A stretch of DNA of 64,000 nucleotides, taken from assembly GCA_963738205.1 (NCBI GenBank), contig CAVTVQ010000006.1, positions 992,001-1,056,000 of the forward strand, read 5' to 3'. The notes beneath the pieces are model-generated. The model did not search any database, was not told the DNA's origin, and saw only the letters and a list, made by a program, of their open reading frames with translations. Positions 62,045 through 64,000 of the stretch are shown piece by piece. The position numbers were made by a program, and so were the translations under genes. The stretch is from DATFQE01 sp963738205 (lineage in GTDB: Bacteria; Actinomycetota; Thermoleophilia; Gaiellales; Gaiellaceae). Every line of letters starts with the position of its first letter. Position 1 is the stretch's first letter.

Positions 62045-62695
62045 CTAGGCGACGTCGAGCTTCTCCAGCGCCTGCTTCGCGGCGGCCTGCTCGGCTGCCT
62101 TCTTCGACGGCCCCGTGCCCACGCCCGCCTGCTGGCCGTCGATGATCGCTGCGCAAGTGAACGCGCGCTCGTGCGGCGGCCCCTCGACCACGAGCACCGA
62201 GTACGTGACGCCTCGGCCAAGGCGTGCGAGCGCCTCCTGCAGCTCGGTCTTGTGATCGACGTGGGTCGTCAGCGCGTACTGGATGCGCGGTGAGAAGGCC
62301 GAGACGACGGCGCTCTCGATCGGCTCGAACCCGTGCTCGAGGAAGAGCGCCGCGAGCGCAGCCTCGAGCAGCGCGGCGAGCACGTTGCGGTTGCGCGCGA
62401 GACGCTCGAGCTCGTCCTCGGGCACCGGGGCACCGCGGGCGACCAGGGTCTCGCCGAGGCCGAGGTCGCGGGCCACGACGGCGCAGCTCGCGCGCGAGAC
62501 GACGTGTGAGCGCACCTTCGCGAGCCGACCCTCGGAGAAGTCCGGGTAGTTGTCGTAGAGCGCCCGGGCGACCGCCAGCTCGAGGACGCTGTCGCCGAGG
62601 AACTCGAGCCGCTCGTACGACGCGGCGCGGTCGGGCGCCCACGACGAGTGCGTGAAGACGTTGTCGAGCCGCTCCTCAGGGAGCTCCTCGATCAT
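62045..62695 (-). CDS. rnc: Ribonuclease III
   Basis: A 216-residue double-strand RNA endonuclease. N-terminal RNase III domain: FTHSSW, signature ERLEFLGDSVLELAV, and the catalytic Glu/Asp region AALLEAALAALFLEHG; C-terminal dsRBD: HKTELQEALARLG, GPPHERAFTCA and GPSKKAAEQAAAKQAL. ATG at 62695. One of the plsX-acpP-rnc-smc-ftsY series. Confidence 0.95.
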   Translation of the reverse strand: MIEELPEERLDNVFTHSSWAPDRAASYERLEFLGDSVLELAVARALYDNYPDFSEGRLAKVRSHVVSRASCAVVARDLGLGETLVARGAPVPEDELERLARNRNVLAALLEAALAALFLEHGFEPIESAVVSAFSPRIQYALTTHVDHKTELQEALARLGRGVTYSVLVVEGPPHERAFTCAAIIDGQQAGVGTGPSKKAAEQAAAKQALEKLDVA

Positions 62696-62738
62696 GTCCG
62701 CCAGCGGTGCGAGGCCTGCCGCGGCCTCGCGCTCCTCG

Positions 62739-62984
62739 CTACTGGTGCGTCGAGACGTAGTCGACGGCCTGCCCGACGGTCTGGATCTTCTGCGCGTCCT
62801 CGTCGGAGATCTTGATCCCGAACTGGTCCTCGAGCTCCATGATCAACTCGACGAGGTCGAGCGAGTCGGCGTCGAGGTCTTCCTGGAACGACGCTTCCGC
62901 GGTCACCTCGTTCTCATCGACCCCGAGCTGCTCGCTCAGGACGGACTTCACTCGCTCGAAGACTTCTTCCCGGGACGCTGCCAT
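62739..62984 (-). CDS. acpP: Acyl carrier protein
   Basis: An 81-residue ACP for fatty-acid synthesis. The phosphopantetheine site is Ser41 in LDADSLDLVELIM. Acidic, with typical helices. The ATG at 62984 is preceded by AAGAGAGG, 18 nt after the plsX stop, so plsX-acpP-rnc are one transcript. Confidence 0.97.
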   Translation of the reverse strand: MAASREEVFERVKSVLSEQLGVDENEVTAEASFQEDLDADSLDLVELIMELEDQFGIKISDEDAQKIQTVGQAVDYVSTHQ

Positions 62985-63002
62985 TTGACCTCTCTTGGAC
63001 GC

Positions 63003-63995
63003 TTAGGGGGCCTGAAAGCGCGCCGATGCTACCACGCGTTCCTCCAGGCGCTCCTGGAGTCGGCCGACAAGGTCGTGCTCGGCTCCACGCGCGGCGAGGC
63101 GGATCGCGTTCGCGATCGCGCGGCGGTTCGAGTTTCCGTGCGCGATCACCACGAGGCCGCGCAGGCCGAGGAGGTACGCGCCGCCGTACGTGTCCGGGTC
63201 CAGGCGCGCGCGCAGGCGCCGCGCAGCGGGGCGGATCAGCAGGCCGCCGAGCTTGCCCGGCGCGGTGGACGCGATCTCCGCGCGCAGCGCGTCGAGCAGG
63301 GTCTTGATCGTGCCCTCGAGCAGCTTCAGGCTGACGTTGCCGGTGAAGCCGTCGGTAACGATCACGTCGGCGGCGCCGGTGAGCAGGTCGCGGCTCTCGA
63401 CGTTGCCGTGGAAGTCCACGCCCTCGGCGGCCGCGAGCAGCGCGTAGGCCTCGAGCGTCAGCTTGCTGCCCTTCTCCGGCTCCTCGCCGATCGAGAGCAG
63501 GCGGACGTCGGGCTGCTCGAGGTCCAGCATCTCCTGGGCGAAGATTGCGCCCATCTGGCCGAACTGGAGGAGGTGCTCGGGCCGCGCCTCGGCGTTGGCG
63601 CCCGCATCGAGCAGGACGGAGGGGCCGCGTTCGCTCGGCAGGACGACAGCGATCGCCGGCCGGCGCACGCTGGGCAGGCGCCTGATGTGGACGAGCGAGG
63701 CAGCGAGCATCGCGCCCGTGTTTCCGGCGCTTAGGGCGACGTCCGCTTGCCCGTCGGCGACGGCGCGGCACGTGGCGACCAGCGAGCTCTCCGGCTTCTC
63801 GCGGACGGCGTCGGCCGGCTTTTCGTCCATGGCGATCGTCTGCGGCGCCTCGATCAGGTCGAGGCCCCCGGTGTCGAGGCCGGCGGTGCCGAACAGGATC
63901 GGCTGGATCTCATCCGAAGCCGCCTCGAGGGCGCCCGCCACGATCTCCTCGGGCGCGTTGTCGCCGCCCATGGCGTCGACGGCTACCCGAACCAT
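63003..63995 (-). CDS. plsX: Phosphate acyltransferase PlsX
   Basis: A 330-residue enzyme that turns acyl-ACP into acyl-phosphate, the first step of phospholipid synthesis. Conserved blocks: VAVDAMGGDNAP at the N terminus, ALSAGNTGAMLAASL, DAGANAEARPEHLLQFGQMG and VTDGFTGNVSLKLLEG. Complete: ATG at 63995, five bases from the window end, so its promoter lies outside. Confidence 0.96.
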   Translation of the reverse strand: MVRVAVDAMGGDNAPEEIVAGALEAASDEIQPILFGTAGLDTGGLDLIEAPQTIAMDEKPADAVREKPESSLVATCRAVADGQADVALSAGNTGAMLAASLVHIRRLPSVRRPAIAVVLPSERGPSVLLDAGANAEARPEHLLQFGQMGAIFAQEMLDLEQPDVRLLSIGEEPEKGSKLTLEAYALLAAAEGVDFHGNVESRDLLTGAADVIVTDGFTGNVSLKLLEGTIKTLLDALRAEIASTAPGKLGGLLIRPAARRLRARLDPDTYGGAYLLGLRGLVVIAHGNSNRRAIANAIRLAARGAEHDLVGRLQERLEERVVASARFQAP

Positions 63996-64000
63996 CCGGT

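Noticed and set aside
62013..62642. Upstream extension of smc to about 1199 residues
   Set aside because: It brings the length close to typical SMC, but it is rnc read out of frame; the conserved SMC start is at 62012.

Overview
The window is 64 kb of very GC-rich, almost gap-free bacterial chromosome. Frequent GTG/TTG starts, an initiator tRNA with a C1.U72 end, a ComM/DprA pair, AddAB-type nucleases, dodecin, CsbD-like and DUF3105 proteins and a poxvirus-type topoisomerase IB fit a non-streptomycete Actinomycetota, most likely Thermoleophilia (Gaiellales/Solirubrobacterales). That placement is an inference from gene content, not a measured phylogeny. No prophage, plasmid backbone or CRISPR array was seen.

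Layout. 0-13.4 kb: a cut-off AAA/LuxR-type regulator, a tRNA 3'-half remnant, tRNA-fMet, an FAD oxidase, msrA, a Ppx/GppA phosphatase, a cupin, glutamate dehydrogenase with a CBS-pair protein, an NfeD-like membrane protein, an L,D-transpeptidase, a cupredoxin, a two-component system, a sugar epimerase, L-2-hydroxyglutarate oxidase and tRNA-Leu(UAA). Four genes here (CBS, response regulator, histidine kinase, epimerase) carry small frameshifts; none was seen elsewhere. 13.4-20.5 kb: a DUF3105 membrane protein, a CsbD-like protein, rmuC, an IS110-family insertion with a candidate bridge-RNA region, a Vms1/eRF1-like release factor, thioredoxin reductase and a zinc-ribbon protein. 20.5-31.5 kb: an nth-phosphoesterase-addA-addB run for DNA repair, a small zinc protein, topoisomerase IB, an isocitrate-dehydrogenase-like enzyme and an epimerase. 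31.5-43 kb: a sulfate ABC transporter operon, an HD-GYP protein, proton-translocating transhydrogenase (pntAA-AB-B) with an ornithine-cyclodeaminase-like gene, an FAD amine oxidase, dprA and comM.

43-64 kb: an M29 aminopeptidase; a DNA methyltransferase beside a triple-repeat protein bearing an LQ..AGNAAV leader motif; yraN-rnhB; then on the minus strand the translation/secretion cluster ffh-rpsP-khpA-rimM-trmD-lepB-rplS. Divergent from ffh lies dodecin, then an argininosuccinate-lyase-like enzyme, a cyclase/AAA/TPR giant with two small dodecin-like paralogues, and finally plsX-acpP-rnc-smc-ftsY, the classic lipid/RNase III/chromosome-segregation/SRP-receptor block.

A window-wide signal is that many operon-leading genes have a TANNNT -10 box only 6-10 nt before the start codon and no Shine-Dalgarno, which implies widespread leaderless mRNAs. 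The best candidates for something undescribed are the cyclase plus dodecin-like pair (54.5-58.1 kb), the triple-repeat protein with the eCIS-like leader next to an orphan methyltransferase (44.6-46.7 kb), and the IS110 upstream RNA region (16.6-16.9 kb).
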